Shown here in pieces: positions 11,500 to 20,333 of a stretch of 64,000 nt of DNA. Origin of the DNA: Streptomyces sp. NBC_01716 (GTDB lineage: Bacteria > Actinomycetota > Actinomycetes > Streptomycetales > Streptomycetaceae); assembly GCF_036248275.1 (NCBI RefSeq), contig NZ_CP109181.1, positions 1,178,001 through 1,242,000 of the forward strand, read 5' to 3'. The number at the start of each line of letters is the position of its first letter. Position 1 is the first letter of the stretch. Below the pieces are notes generated by a model. It ran no database searches. It was not told where the DNA came from and saw nothing but the letters and a program-made list of their open reading frames with translations. Both the position numbers and the translations under genes were made by a program.

Positions 11500-11562
11500 G
11501 CGTTTAAGAACCGCGGGTCATGTTGAGATCGACGTGTTCTGCCTTTGAACTACAGCGCCACG
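11500..11562 (-). ncRNA. tRNA-like element 3 (degenerate)
   Basis: On the minus strand, GGCGCTGTAG is followed by a perfect D-arm (GTTC, loop AAAGGCA with the conserved GG, GAAC). Next is a loop ATCTCAA with a U33-like T and the triplet CTC, then a T-arm-like GCGGTTCTTAA. The anticodon stem and acceptor stem do not pair properly. It resembles a decayed or deviant tRNA and is the last of three such elements before the terminator at 11438. Confidence 0.35.
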
Positions 11563-11708
11563 AGAGAGGCGCCGGAGGGACTTGAACCCCCATCCGTCGA
11601 TGTTCGCCCACGCTCGGTCGATCCGGTGTTCGGCGGCGAATACTGAGACTGGAGCGAGAATCTGAGTTTCACGGGGCCGCCTCTGCCAGGCTTGGGCCAC
11701 CCCCGCAC
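11563..11708 (-). ncRNA. tRNA-like element 2 (aberrant, long)
   Basis: The minus strand opens with a D-arm-like stretch (GTGGCCCAAGCCTGGCAGAGGC) and ends in a good T-arm, GGGGG-TTCAAGT-CCCTC. Between them lie far more bases than in a tRNA (about 145 nt in all), and no CCA is encoded. A possible closing stem is AGAGGCG with CGCCTCT. No anticodon can be assigned with confidence. It sits between two other tRNA-like elements on the same strand. Confidence 0.3.
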
Positions 11709-11709
11709 G

Positions 11710-11800
11710 TGGTGCGGGGAGAGGGATTCGAACCCCCAACTGACACCCCTTCATCAGCTTCAACATCAGTTTCAGCTTGCGCTCATCGCGCACCCTCCGC
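11710..11800 (-). ncRNA. tRNA-like element 1 with encoded CCA (aberrant core)
   Basis: This 91-nt minus-strand element has a near-complete acceptor stem (GCGGAGG with TCCCCGC, one A-C mismatch), a 4-bp D-stem GCGC/GCGC with a 5-base loop, a canonical T-arm GGGGG-TTCGAAT-CCCTC and an encoded ACCA end. A normal 5-bp anticodon stem is absent. Instead AACTGAT can pair with GTCAGTT around a 20-base loop, and AAGCTGA is repeated twice inside. It starts 26 bases after the stop of the upstream DUF7873-like gene, so both may be cut from one transcript. Its end also forms an 8-bp hairpin with the next element (CCCCGCAC/GTGCGGGG). Confidence 0.4.
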
Positions 11801-11825
11801 TCGCGACGGAGGGCGTATGTGGGGG

Positions 11826-12557
11826 CTACCGGAAGAGGTAGCCGAATACCGCCTCGCCGACCCGCTGGTCGGTGACCTCGGTGTTGTTCGCCTCCTCGCG
11901 GGCGAACTTGACGGACTGCTGGAGCTTCTCGACGCGGTCGAGGAGCTCGTTGACCCGCCGGGCGGGCAACGCGCCGGAGAACTTCACCGTGGTCCAGTAA
12001 CCGACCGGGACGTCCTCGTAGTACACCTCGACCTGCGCCGGGTGCTTCTCCGTGGCCTCGGCCTTCACGTGGTTGCGCGGAACCTTCTTCGTGCGGATGG
12101 TCCGCACCGGGTCCGTCTTCCACGAGTCCGTCGAGGGGTCCAGATTCCACGACTCGGAGGCGTCGAGCACCGGCAGCTTACGCACGAAGGTGTGCAGATC
12201 GGTGAGCTGCTTCTCCAGGAACAACAGGTACGGGACGGGCACCTGGGGCAACAGCACCGTACCGTCGACCACCACGTCCGCGACCGCGGACCGGTTCGCC
12301 CAGTCCTTCGTCGCGGTCACGTCGAAGAGCCGCGTCAGCGTCCCGGCGGTCGCCCGCAGAGCGTCCTCGGCCTTGATCTGCACCCGCGTGGACTCGGGCG
12401 GCAACTGCTCGCCCTCCTCGTCCTTGGGCTGGTAGGTCCGGGAGATGCCGGCCAGCAGGGCGGGCTTCTGCACGTCCTGGTGAGCCTGGGTGAGCTCCTG
12501 GAGGGCCTTGGACTTGACGCCCTTTTCGACTGCGATGATCTGATTCAACTTCGGCAC
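11826..12557 (-). CDS. Conserved actinobacterial protein of unknown function (DUF7873-like)
   Basis: This 243-residue soluble protein opens with PKLNQIIAVEKGVKSKALQELTQAHQ, followed by GISRTYQPKDEEGEQLPPE and the central block DGTVLLPQVPVPYLLFLEKQLTDLHTFV. It ends in a helical segment, ARRVNELLDRVEKLQQSVKFAREEAN. I recognise it from memory as a family seen in Streptomyces and their phages (DUF7873), with no known function. The start is GTG, and a TAGGTT hexamer lies only four bases upstream, so the message is probably leaderless. Three tRNA-like elements and a terminator follow on the same strand, a linkage that hints at an RNA-related job. Confidence 0.7.
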   Translation of the reverse strand: MPKLNQIIAVEKGVKSKALQELTQAHQDVQKPALLAGISRTYQPKDEEGEQLPPESTRVQIKAEDALRATAGTLTRLFDVTATKDWANRSAVADVVVDGTVLLPQVPVPYLLFLEKQLTDLHTFVRKLPVLDASESWNLDPSTDSWKTDPVRTIRTKKVPRNHVKAEATEKHPAQVEVYYEDVPVGYWTTVKFSGALPARRVNELLDRVEKLQQSVKFAREEANNTEVTDQRVGEAVFGYLFR

Positions 12558-12563
12558 ACGGCG

Positions 12564-12569
12564 AACCTA
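12564..12569 (-). promoter_or_regulatory. Putative -10 box for leaderless DUF7873-like gene
   Basis: Reading the minus strand, TAGGTT (TANNNT pattern) sits four bases before the GTG start. That spacing places transcription at or next to the first codon. No convincing -35 is visible. Confidence 0.4.
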
Positions 12570-12669
12570 ACAACCTTGCGCCGCACGCACATCCGATTAA
12601 ACGCCGGCCCCGTCCCTTCCGACCGAGAGGGCTGTCCGACGCGCGAGGCCGCGCTGGGCATCGAGATCG

Positions 12670-13515
12670 TCACACGGATGCGTGGCCTTCATTCCACCAG
12701 TCGGTGACGAGCGCGGCGTACTCGTCAGGTTCCTCTTCCCAGCAGAAGTGACCAGCACCGTCGATGAAATCCACGCGGCTGCGGGGCAGTCGGTCATGCA
12801 GGAACTCGGCGTTGACCGGCGGCACGACCTGGTCCTGGCTGCCCGCCACAATACGCACCGGTGTATGGATATCCGGAAGCAAGTCGCCCAGAACGGGAAG
12901 CAGTTCGGGATAGCTGCGGGCATAGCTCATCGTCCTGAAGAAGCGGTCGTCCGCGTAGGAGGAGAGATAGTCCTCCTGGATTTCGGGGGACGGCGTGTAC
13001 CCCTCGATGGTCGCGAGTGTGGCCGTGACGACCTGACGTCCGTCCATCTGTCGGTACGGTTCCAGATCGGAGGCCTCAACCCACTCCTTGAGTGGGCCCG
13101 CGAGTTGCAGAGGAACGGCTGCGCCTCCGCTGCCGACGACCACGGTACGAAACCGACCAGGCTGAGAGGCCGCCGCGAACAGTGCCGACGACGTGCCGAT
13201 GTCGGGGCCGACGAGATGTGGATTCCCCAGCTCGAAGGCATCGGCGACGCGGACGACGAACTCGCCCATCGCCTTTGGGTTCATCAGTGCCTCGCGGCGT
13301 TCCGACTGACCGAATCCGGGCGGGTCGACAGCCACCAGATGTGCGTTCTCGGCCAGTTGGGCCCAGGACTGCGCGAACGCGAACACGCTCTCCGGCCAGG
13401 GGCTCAGAAAGATGGCGTCCTGGGGCCCATCCCCGCTTTCGGCGAAGCGTACCGACAGTCCGTCGATCGTCCTGAACTGCGGACGGACATCAGAATTCGA
13501 CCACGATGTACTCAT
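12670..13515 (-). CDS. Alpha/beta hydrolase with Asp nucleophile (epoxide hydrolase / haloalkane dehalogenase-like)
   Basis: This 281-residue hydrolase has the order of the fold: VDPPGFGQSERR oxyanion region, nucleophile elbow VGPDIGTS with Asp105 instead of Ser, acid in AGSQDQVVPP (Asp228) and His256 in GAGHFCWEEEPDEYAALV. An Asp-Asp-His triad is typical of epoxide hydrolases and haloalkane dehalogenases, which form an ester intermediate with the substrate. ATG 13515 begins the conserved sequence; an earlier in-frame start would add unrelated residues. It stands alone between the DUF7873-like gene and a pseudogene fragment, so context does not reveal its substrate. Confidence 0.85.
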   Translation of the reverse strand: MSTSWSNSDVRPQFRTIDGLSVRFAESGDGPQDAIFLSPWPESVFAFAQSWAQLAENAHLVAVDPPGFGQSERREALMNPKAMGEFVVRVADAFELGNPHLVGPDIGTSSALFAAASQPGRFRTVVVGSGGAAVPLQLAGPLKEWVEASDLEPYRQMDGRQVVTATLATIEGYTPSPEIQEDYLSSYADDRFFRTMSYARSYPELLPVLGDLLPDIHTPVRIVAGSQDQVVPPVNAEFLHDRLPRSRVDFIDGAGHFCWEEEPDEYAALVTDWWNEGHASV

Positions 13516-13659
13516 AGACAAGTCCCATCCTGCTCGCACCGCTAAGAATATGTTTACTCGCGCATCCCGGGACAAATGAGAACGCTCACAGCTCAACGTT
13601 ACCGCTCTTACCCCTTCCTCGCTGTGCGAGCAGACACCCCTCGGAATACTTGGGCGGTA

Positions 13660-13752
13660 ACAGGAGCAGTGCCCCCGTACATCCCCGGCATGGAAGCCGC
13701 CGGCGTTCTGGACGAGATCGGCGACCGCGTCATGGCGATGGTGATGCCGAAC
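13660..13752 (+). pseudogene. Fragment of a medium-chain dehydrogenase / quinone oxidoreductase
   Basis: About 31 codons read VPPYIPGMEAAGVLDEIG then DRVMAMVMP. These are two separate conserved blocks of zinc-type alcohol dehydrogenase/quinone oxidoreductases, joined directly so that the roughly ten residues normally between them are missing. Upstream and downstream sequence in this frame is unrelated, and the segment runs into the 3' end of the oppositely oriented phosphatase gene. It is a deletion remnant. Confidence 0.6.
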
Positions 13753-15829
13753 CGCCCTGAACACGAGCCAGAAGAAGAGCGATGTCGTCCTCCGAAGGCG
13801 AAGTGGCCACCATGGTGTCGACGACCGCCTCGCAGAGGTCGTCCAGTGCTACGACGGGCGAGGCAAGGGCGAGACCCAGCCGGTCCAATCCATCGTCGAT
13901 GTCCCCTCCGCGGGTCTCGATCAAGCCGTCGGTGTACAGGGCGATCACGCTGCCCTCGGACAACTCCACCTCCACCGACTCGAATTCCATCAGTCCAACT
14001 CCGATCGGCGGCCCAACCGGTAGATCGGCGAAGGCGACGGTGCCGTCGGGGGAAAGGATCGCGGGGGGAGGATGCCCGGCGCTCGCCATGGTGCAGCGCA
14101 GAGTGCTGGGGTCGTAGACCGCGTAGAGACAAGTCGCTCCCACAGTTGTCGATGTGAGACCGGTGTCGTCGGGGCCTTCCCGGGCCATCTCAAGGACGAG
14201 CTCATCCAATCGCGAGAGCAGTTCGGCAGGGGGAACTCCCAGGTTCGTGAGCGTATGGACAACCGTACGAAGCCGTCCCATGGCCGCTGCCGCGTTGATG
14301 CCGTGGCCGACAACGTCTCCGACCACCAGGGCAACTCTGTCATCGGACAAGGGGATGACATCGAACCAGTCGCCACCCACACCGCCGTGGGTGTCTGATG
14401 GCAGATAGCGGGACGCCACCTCGACGGCTCCTTTGCCCCACAGGCGATGCGGCAGCAGATCACGCTGCAGTGCCAGGGCGGCCTCTCGCTCGCGCGTGTA
14501 CCGAATAGCATTGTCGAGACTCAACGCGGCCCGGTCCGACAGCCCTTCGGCAAGGGCAAGATCGGCCATGGTAAATGGGACTTGGTTCTCCGTACGTACG
14601 AAGACGGCCACCCCCAGTACTGCCCCACGCGCCTGAAGCGGGACAATCATCAGGCTATGCATTCCGGTCGCACGAATGACACGCGCCCTGTCCGGATCGT
14701 TGTCGAGCCAGGTGCCCGGCGAGGTGTCGAGCAAGGGCTCGAAATGAGATTTCCGCGACTCCAGAACAGCGGTGAACGGGGATGCCGGCGGAACGAATAC
14801 CGGTTCTCCGCGGTGCCAGAGGGACTCACGCATATCTGAGTGGATGGATTCCGCGCCGGCGCGGTAGAAGACCGGAATGCTGATGTCGGTGGAATTCAGG
14901 TGGTTCAGAGGCTCCTGTCCGAGCGCGACAACCTCCGCCAGATCCACCGTGGCGTAGTCCGCCAACGCCGGAACCGCTGTGCTCGCCAATTCCTGAGCGG
15001 TGTTGAGAGGATCGAGCGTGGTGCCGATACGCGTGCCTGCCTCGCTGAGCATGTTCAGCCGCTGTCGTGCCCGGCTGTCTTTGATGTTCACAGCCATCGA
15101 GCACACACCCACCGCTCGGCCTTCCGCGTCATCAAGGCGGAAGAAGGAGACCGAGAAGCGGGGAGGCTGAGCGTCGGGCGAAGGGCTTGTGCTCGGATCC
15201 AGTTCGTGATCGAGGAGGGGCAGGCCCCGCTCCAGGACGTGCCGCAGAGCAGTCTCCAGGAACACGGGATGGTTGGTCGCGACCACATCTGTGATGTGGC
15301 GTCCCAGCTCCACATTCGACTTGTAGACTCCCTCGTTGGTGTCGCTGCTGTTGAACCAGACACAGCGCAGATCGCGGTCCCAGACCGCGATACCAATGGG
15401 TGAGCTGTTGAAGATCGCGTTCAGCACCGAAGGATTCATATCCGTCGACACCGCCAACTTGCCCGACCACACAAACCAGTCGTTTTCACTGTCGCCGCTT
15501 TGAACGGGCGATACCTGGATATCCAGTTTCACTTTCCGCCGGTCACGGCACCTGATGTCCATCGACCCCGACCAGGACCGGGACGCTGCCGAAAGGTTGG
15601 CATGCATTGAATTTCGGGGCAGGCCAAACAGGTCTTCCACCGGCCGGTTCACCACCTCTGCGGCTGAGTATCCCCAAATGCGCTCGGCGGCCGGGGTCCA
15701 CCTGACCACGGTCAGAGCAGCGTTGGTCAGAGCCAGCACCTCGATCGCCTCGCGGTCGGATCCCATTCCAGCGGAAGCCGCAGATCGACAAGTTGAGGCG
15801 CAACCATGTGAGCGCGACGGGACAGCCAT
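13730..15829 (-). CDS. PAS-PAS-GAF-SpoIIE (PP2C-type) protein phosphatase
   Basis: This 699-residue signalling phosphatase has two PAS domains (about residues 30-110, RIWGYSAAEVVNRPVEDLFGL; and 135-250, NSSPIGIAVWDRDLRCVWFN) and a GAF domain (270-430). The C-terminal SpoIIE domain shows GGDWFDVI, GDVVGHGINAAAAMGRLR, ALYTDGLIETR and DDIALLLARV, with the metal-binding aspartates present. Such proteins dephosphorylate anti-sigma-factor antagonists in sigma-B-like pathways. The start overlaps the stop of the DUF302 gene (TAATG), with GGGAG nine bases upstream, so translation is coupled. No kinase or antagonist gene is adjacent, so its partners are elsewhere. Confidence 0.9.
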   Translation of the reverse strand: MAVPSRSHGCASTCRSAASAGMGSDREAIEVLALTNAALTVVRWTPAAERIWGYSAAEVVNRPVEDLFGLPRNSMHANLSAASRSWSGSMDIRCRDRRKVKLDIQVSPVQSGDSENDWFVWSGKLAVSTDMNPSVLNAIFNSSPIGIAVWDRDLRCVWFNSSDTNEGVYKSNVELGRHITDVVATNHPVFLETALRHVLERGLPLLDHELDPSTSPSPDAQPPRFSVSFFRLDDAEGRAVGVCSMAVNIKDSRARQRLNMLSEAGTRIGTTLDPLNTAQELASTAVPALADYATVDLAEVVALGQEPLNHLNSTDISIPVFYRAGAESIHSDMRESLWHRGEPVFVPPASPFTAVLESRKSHFEPLLDTSPGTWLDNDPDRARVIRATGMHSLMIVPLQARGAVLGVAVFVRTENQVPFTMADLALAEGLSDRAALSLDNAIRYTREREAALALQRDLLPHRLWGKGAVEVASRYLPSDTHGGVGGDWFDVIPLSDDRVALVVGDVVGHGINAAAAMGRLRTVVHTLTNLGVPPAELLSRLDELVLEMAREGPDDTGLTSTTVGATCLYAVYDPSTLRCTMASAGHPPPAILSPDGTVAFADLPVGPPIGVGLMEFESVEVELSEGSVIALYTDGLIETRGGDIDDGLDRLGLALASPVVALDDLCEAVVDTMVATSPSEDDIALLLARVQGGSASPSP

Positions 15830-16398
15830 TATGGCGAACTCCCGACGCCCCGCTCCTCGCCGGTCATCGTAAGAGCGGCAGGAACGGGAACTTCAAGACT
15901 CTTGAGCAGTCGCGCAAGCTCTCCGTCCAACTCCACCCCCACACGTGCGATCCGCGAGTCCCCGAAACTGGCGAACTGGGTACTCGGCTGGTCGATACAG
16001 AATCGAACGGCCCCGTCCGGATCTTCAATAATGGTAGTCCGCAGAGGCGCGTAGAGCATTGCCGCCGCATCGTGACGGAACATACGCTCGGCCATGCCAT
16101 GATTTCCCATAAGATATTGCGTGCACCGGGCCTCGTCACCTGCGAGATTCATCATCGCAGTCACATCACTACGCCAATAGATGATGAAATCATGCGGAGC
16201 GTTCTCCGCCGTTGCCGTAAGCACGGCGTCCCAGTCGGCATTGTTTTCCTTAAGCGCATCAAAGCGTGCCACGTCCAGCGTCGGCACCGCGGCTTCGTAG
16301 CGCTCTCGAAAATCTTCGTAAGATACACCGACATCAACCTGCAGCCGCCGCACCTCGTGTACGACCGCTGGAGCGCTTTCGGATTTTGGCGTCACCAC
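15829..16398 (-). CDS. DUF302-type protein
   Basis: This 189-residue protein resembles the DUF302 fold (small alpha/beta domain). Landmarks are VDVGVSYEDFRERYEAAVP near the N-terminus, YLMGNHGMAERMFRHDAAAMLYAPLRTTIIED in the middle and VRFCIDQPSTQFASFGDSRIARVGVELDGELARLL at the end. The family's function is unknown, though members often bind small ligands. The start is GTG at 16398 or the adjacent GTG at 16395. Its TAA shares one base with the phosphatase ATG, so it may supply or sense a signal for that protein. Confidence 0.7.
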   Translation of the reverse strand: MVTPKSESAPAVVHEVRRLQVDVGVSYEDFRERYEAAVPTLDVARFDALKENNADWDAVLTATAENAPHDFIIYWRSDVTAMMNLAGDEARCTQYLMGNHGMAERMFRHDAAAMLYAPLRTTIIEDPDGAVRFCIDQPSTQFASFGDSRIARVGVELDGELARLLKSLEVPVPAALTMTGEERGVGSSP

Positions 16399-16592
16399 GC
16401 CCCCTCACAAGAAGCCCTTGACAGTCGGGCTGACAAGTCTAGCCTGCTTATCACCATCGCGCCTGGCGACTGTTTAGCGGTACCGGAAACAATGGCCGCC
16501 GGCCCAGTGTATTGACGCGCAGCACCAGGGTCGTGAAGTGCTGGCGGCGGCCCCGGGCTCGGTGACTTCGGGCCGCATCTTGGGACACATCG

Positions 16593-19500
16593 TCAGCACA
16601 GGCCGTGGTAGGGCAGGTCCGGGATATACGTGCGCCACTCCTCACGGGTGATGTCACGGCCGGCCTTCTTGCAGACGGTGACCGCCAGTGCGTCGGGCGC
16701 CAGGTCGACGGACTGGGCGCGGCTGCCGCTGAGGGCGCGCAGCACGCTGCCGTCGAAGGCCATGGCGTCGATCTCCCGGCCGCCCATGTCGAGGGGTTGG
16801 CCCAGGGAGAGGCGGGCGTCGACATCCCACAGCTGCACGGTGTCCGTCTCGACGGTGGCGGCCAGCAGAGTGCCGTCAGGGGAGAAGACGGTGTCCGAGA
16901 GGTATGCGCCGGAGCGTGTGCCGCCGCGCACGGTGCTGCTGGGCATCCGGGCCAGGCGGTGGCGGACCTCGCTGTCCCACAGCTCGACCCAGCCGGTGGC
17001 GCGCACCACGGCAAGGACCTTGCCGTCGGGCGAGTGGGCGAGGTCCACGGTGTCCTCGTTGCCGAAGGCCGCGCGGCGGTTGGTCCGTGTCGCCAGGTCG
17101 AGGACGTCGCCCTCGGTGGTGACCAGACGGCGGCTGTCCCGGCTGAACTGGCCGAATCCGTGCTGTCCTTGAGCGAAGCGGTGCACCCGCCTGCGATCTC
17201 GGATGTCCCAGACGTCGATGGCACCGCCCTCGCCGGAGGGAACTCCCGCGTAGTCGTTGCTGAAGGCGATATGGCGGTTGTCGCGGGAGATCGTGATCTC
17301 GAAGACGTCGCGTTGTTCGGGCACGGGCGCGCGCAGCAGTTCCTTGCGGGCGCGCCGGTCCCACACGCTCACGGACAGACGGAGGTCGCCCCCGGACGGC
17401 CGGAAGTCGGTGAAGGCTACGAGGCTGCCGTCCGGGGACAGGGCGCTGACCCGGGTCTGCGCGGCCTCGCCGAGCCCCGGACTTTGCGGCAGCGGCGTAC
17501 CGCTCTCCTTGCCCGTGCGCGCGTCGAAGACGTGCTGGACGGGAGCGTCGACACCCTGGCGGTAGAGACCGGTCCGGCCGTCCGCGGAGATCGCCGCGCC
17601 CTCGACGGCCGGCCCCTGCCCTCCGCCGGACAGGGCGGCTGTCAGGTCGAGCCGGTGGACCTGTTGGGAGCCGCTGTCCAGATAGGTGAGCGTGCTGGAC
17701 TTCTCGTCCAGGCCCATCCGGAAGCCGCCGCTGTTGCTGCCGTCCTTGTTGCCTGAGCGGTCGGCGAGCCGGAAGAGCGGGACGGAGGAGCCGTCGAGCG
17801 CCCAGACGGCGATGGGGTGTTCCTGGGAGGAGGCGAGAGCGTAGTGGCCCCCGGCACTCAGATATACGCTCGCGTTCGTCTCGTCGAGCGTCTCGATCGA
17901 GGTACCGGCTCGCGGGAGGCCGTCCGCGGTGGACCAGACGAAGAAGCTCCCGCCGTCCCGCAGACCCAACAGGCTGCCGTCCGCGCTGAAGTCCAGCTCT
18001 CCGCCACAGGTGACCCGTACGTCGTCGAAACGACTCGCGGGGCTGGTGCTGGAGAACACGAACCGGGGCTCGGCGTCCCCCGGGCGGATCGCCCACACGG
18101 TCAGAGGCTCGCCGCTGCCGCCCGCGGCGCTCTGTGGGCAGGACGCGAAGTGCGTGCCGTCCGGCGAGAGATACATCCCGCTCGACTTCTCCGTCGTCCA
18201 GGAGACGAGCCCGGTGGCGGGCGAGAAGAACCGATGGGTGACAGGTGCGTCGGTCGGCGGGCTCTCCTGGACGAACAGGACATGTCCCTGGTTCGACAAC
18301 TGGTCGGGGCGGAAGCCGGGCTGACGGGGTACTGGCTTGCCGGACGGTTTGCCGTCACGGGTGGACACGAGCTGGTAAGTGCCGGACGTGCCCTTCTTCA
18401 GCAGCAGTCGGCCGTCCCTGCTGACCAGGGGCGGAGTGGGTGGATTCACCATGGCGCCGGCCACCGTGAGCCGGGGCTTCGTGACACCCTCCTGCCCCTT
18501 GGTCAGATCCCAGAACCTGGTCTCGTCCTCGGTGTAGGTCATGAAGCTGAGGCCGCGCTCCAGGAGCGCCTCACCGTTGTCCGGGGACGAACTGGGCGAG
18601 GGCACATCGATCACGCCGGTCTCCTGCTGCGTCGCCGCCGCGCTCAGCGACGACCGCGCCTCCGGTGTCCGCGCGATGCGCCACGCGGCGAGGCTCAGCA
18701 GCAGTGCGGTGTCCGGACTGCTGCCACGCAGATTGTCCGCGGCCTGTGCCACGGAGCGGGACGTGGCCTGGTCGCGGCGGAGTTCCGCCTCGGCGCCACG
18801 CCGGGCACTCTCCCGGCTCTGGAACCAGGCGACGGTTCCGGCGAGCAGCGCCAGGACCGTCAACGCGGCTGTCACCGAGAGCAGTTGACGTCGACGACGG
18901 GCGGCACGGGCGGACCCTTCCCGGGCCGCGTGCAGAAAGCGGAGCTCCAGGGGATTTGGCCGCAGATGGAAGGGCGCCACGGCCAGCCAGTCCAGGAAGG
19001 TGCGCAGGGCGGTGCCGTGCGGCAGGTCGTCAGGCCGTTCACCGTGCGCCAGCCACTGGCGGGCGGCGCGCCCCAGAGAACGGTGGACAACGAGGCTCTG
19101 GCGGTCGGCGTCGACGGCGTCACGCAGCCTGCTCCAGGCGGGGACGAGCGCGGCGCTGACGGGGCGTACGGAACCGTCCTCTCCGTCGGCCTCCAGGACA
19201 CCGGCGTCGGCAAGTACGGTGACGGCCGCCTGGATCGCCCGCCGCTCGCTGTCGGGGCGCCCGGCGTACAACTCGTCCTGGCTCGCGGTACGTACGGAAT
19301 CCTGGGAGCCGTCCACCGCGTCACCGGGGACGACCAGACGTAACAGAAGTTCGTGGGCCGCGAGTTGGGACGCGGGAGGCAGCGAGCCGAAGGCCGCTTC
19401 GGCGCGCTCGCCCAGCGGGGGAACGGTCTCGGCGGAGGGCGGCACGTCCTCACGCGAGGTGGCGCGGCGCGCGCCCGCTTCGAGCAGCGCCCGGCGCGGA

Positions 19501-20333
19501 TCGACGGCCTTGCTCGGCCCTCCGATCAGATCGCTGAGCAACTCCTGTGCGGAGGGCCGCAGTTCGGGATCCTTGGCGAGAGCTGCGGCAACCAGTGGGC
19601 GGAACCGGGCGGGCACCGCGCCGAGATCCGGGTGGACGGACGCGGTGCGGTGAGCCACCTCACCGAGATGGGCGCCGCGGAACGGTTCGTCACCGCTCGC
19701 CGCGAACAACACCACAGCCCCCCACGCGAAGACGTCGGACGCGGTGGTCGCCCGCTTGCCGGACAGGACCTCCGGCGCCATGTAGCCGAGGGTGCCCATG
19801 AGCGCGCCGGTGTCCGTGAGGGACATGTCGGCGGCGCGGGCGATACCGAAGTCGATGATGCGGGGCCCGTCCGGACCCAGAAGAATGTTGCCGGGCTTCA
19901 GGTCGCGGTGAATCACACCGGCGCTGTGGATCGCGGCGACCGCCGTCGCCGCGCCGATCGCCAGACGCAGTACGGCATCGGGGTCGAGCGGCCCACGCCG
20001 CTGGACATGGGCGGTGAGGGTGGGCCCCGGAATGTACTCGCTGACGATGTACGGCACGGCGCCCTCGTGCCCCGCGCCGTTGGCCGGCGGCAGGGCCACG
20101 TCCAGGATCCGGGCCGTACAGAAGGGGGCGACCTTCCGTGCCGCCTCGGCCTCCTTGCCGAACCGGTCCCACACGAACTGCGTGGCGTCCCGGCGCAGCG
20201 CCTTGACGGCGACCCGCGCGCCGCCCCGGTCGTACGCCTCGTACACCACACCCTGCCCGCCGGACCCCAGCCGCGATGCGATCCAGTAGTCGCCGAGCCG
20301 CTCGGGGTCCTCCGGCGTGAGTGGAGTCGTCAA
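16593..20333 (-). CDS. Membrane Ser/Thr protein kinase with C-terminal WD40-like beta-propeller
   Basis: This 1246-residue receptor-like kinase has a glycine loop GSGGQGVVYEAYD, Lys44 in VAVKALRRD, catalytic VIHRDLKPGNILL (Asp144), IIDFGIARA (Asp161) and YMAPEVL. A helical region (about 290-475) resembles the winged-helix part of nSTAND NTPases but has no P-loop. One transmembrane helix (LLSVTAALTVLALLAGTVAWF, near 480-502) follows. The rest is repeated propeller blades such as LSPDGSLVAFTD and FSPDGTLLAATVETDTVQLWD. The start is TTG at 20333, chosen because AAGGAGG lies nine bases upstream and the kinase fold begins at once. Upstream in-frame residues are low-complexity and non-homologous. 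It is a lone gene. Confidence 0.9.
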   Translation of the reverse strand: MTTPLTPEDPERLGDYWIASRLGSGGQGVVYEAYDRGGARVAVKALRRDATQFVWDRFGKEAEAARKVAPFCTARILDVALPPANGAGHEGAVPYIVSEYIPGPTLTAHVQRRGPLDPDAVLRLAIGAATAVAAIHSAGVIHRDLKPGNILLGPDGPRIIDFGIARAADMSLTDTGALMGTLGYMAPEVLSGKRATTASDVFAWGAVVLFAASGDEPFRGAHLGEVAHRTASVHPDLGAVPARFRPLVAAALAKDPELRPSAQELLSDLIGGPSKAVDPRRALLEAGARRATSREDVPPSAETVPPLGERAEAAFGSLPPASQLAAHELLLRLVVPGDAVDGSQDSVRTASQDELYAGRPDSERRAIQAAVTVLADAGVLEADGEDGSVRPVSAALVPAWSRLRDAVDADRQSLVVHRSLGRAARQWLAHGERPDDLPHGTALRTFLDWLAVAPFHLRPNPLELRFLHAAREGSARAARRRRQLLSVTAALTVLALLAGTVAWFQSRESARRGAEAELRRDQATSRSVAQAADNLRGSSPDTALLLSLAAWRIARTPEARSSLSAAATQQETGVIDVPSPSSSPDNGEALLERGLSFMTYTEDETRFWDLTKGQEGVTKPRLTVAGAMVNPPTPPLVSRDGRLLLKKGTSGTYQLVSTRDGKPSGKPVPRQPGFRPDQLSNQGHVLFVQESPPTDAPVTHRFFSPATGLVSWTTEKSSGMYLSPDGTHFASCPQSAAGGSGEPLTVWAIRPGDAEPRFVFSSTSPASRFDDVRVTCGGELDFSADGSLLGLRDGGSFFVWSTADGLPRAGTSIETLDETNASVYLSAGGHYALASSQEHPIAVWALDGSSVPLFRLADRSGNKDGSNSGGFRMGLDEKSSTLTYLDSGSQQVHRLDLTAALSGGGQGPAVEGAAISADGRTGLYRQGVDAPVQHVFDARTGKESGTPLPQSPGLGEAAQTRVSALSPDGSLVAFTDFRPSGGDLRLSVSVWDRRARKELLRAPVPEQRDVFEITISRDNRHIAFSNDYAGVPSGEGGAIDVWDIRDRRRVHRFAQGQHGFGQFSRDSRRLVTTEGDVLDLATRTNRRAAFGNEDTVDLAHSPDGKVLAVVRATGWVELWDSEVRHRLARMPSSTVRGGTRSGAYLSDTVFSPDGTLLAATVETDTVQLWDVDARLSLGQPLDMGGREIDAMAFDGSVLRALSGSRAQSVDLAPDALAVTVCKKAGRDITREEWRTYIPDLPYHGLC

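Noticed and set aside
11710..11800. Calling this a normal, functional tRNA gene
   Set aside because: The T-arm, CCA and most of the acceptor stem fit, but no 5-bp anticodon stem with a 7-base loop can be drawn. It is listed only as tRNA-like.
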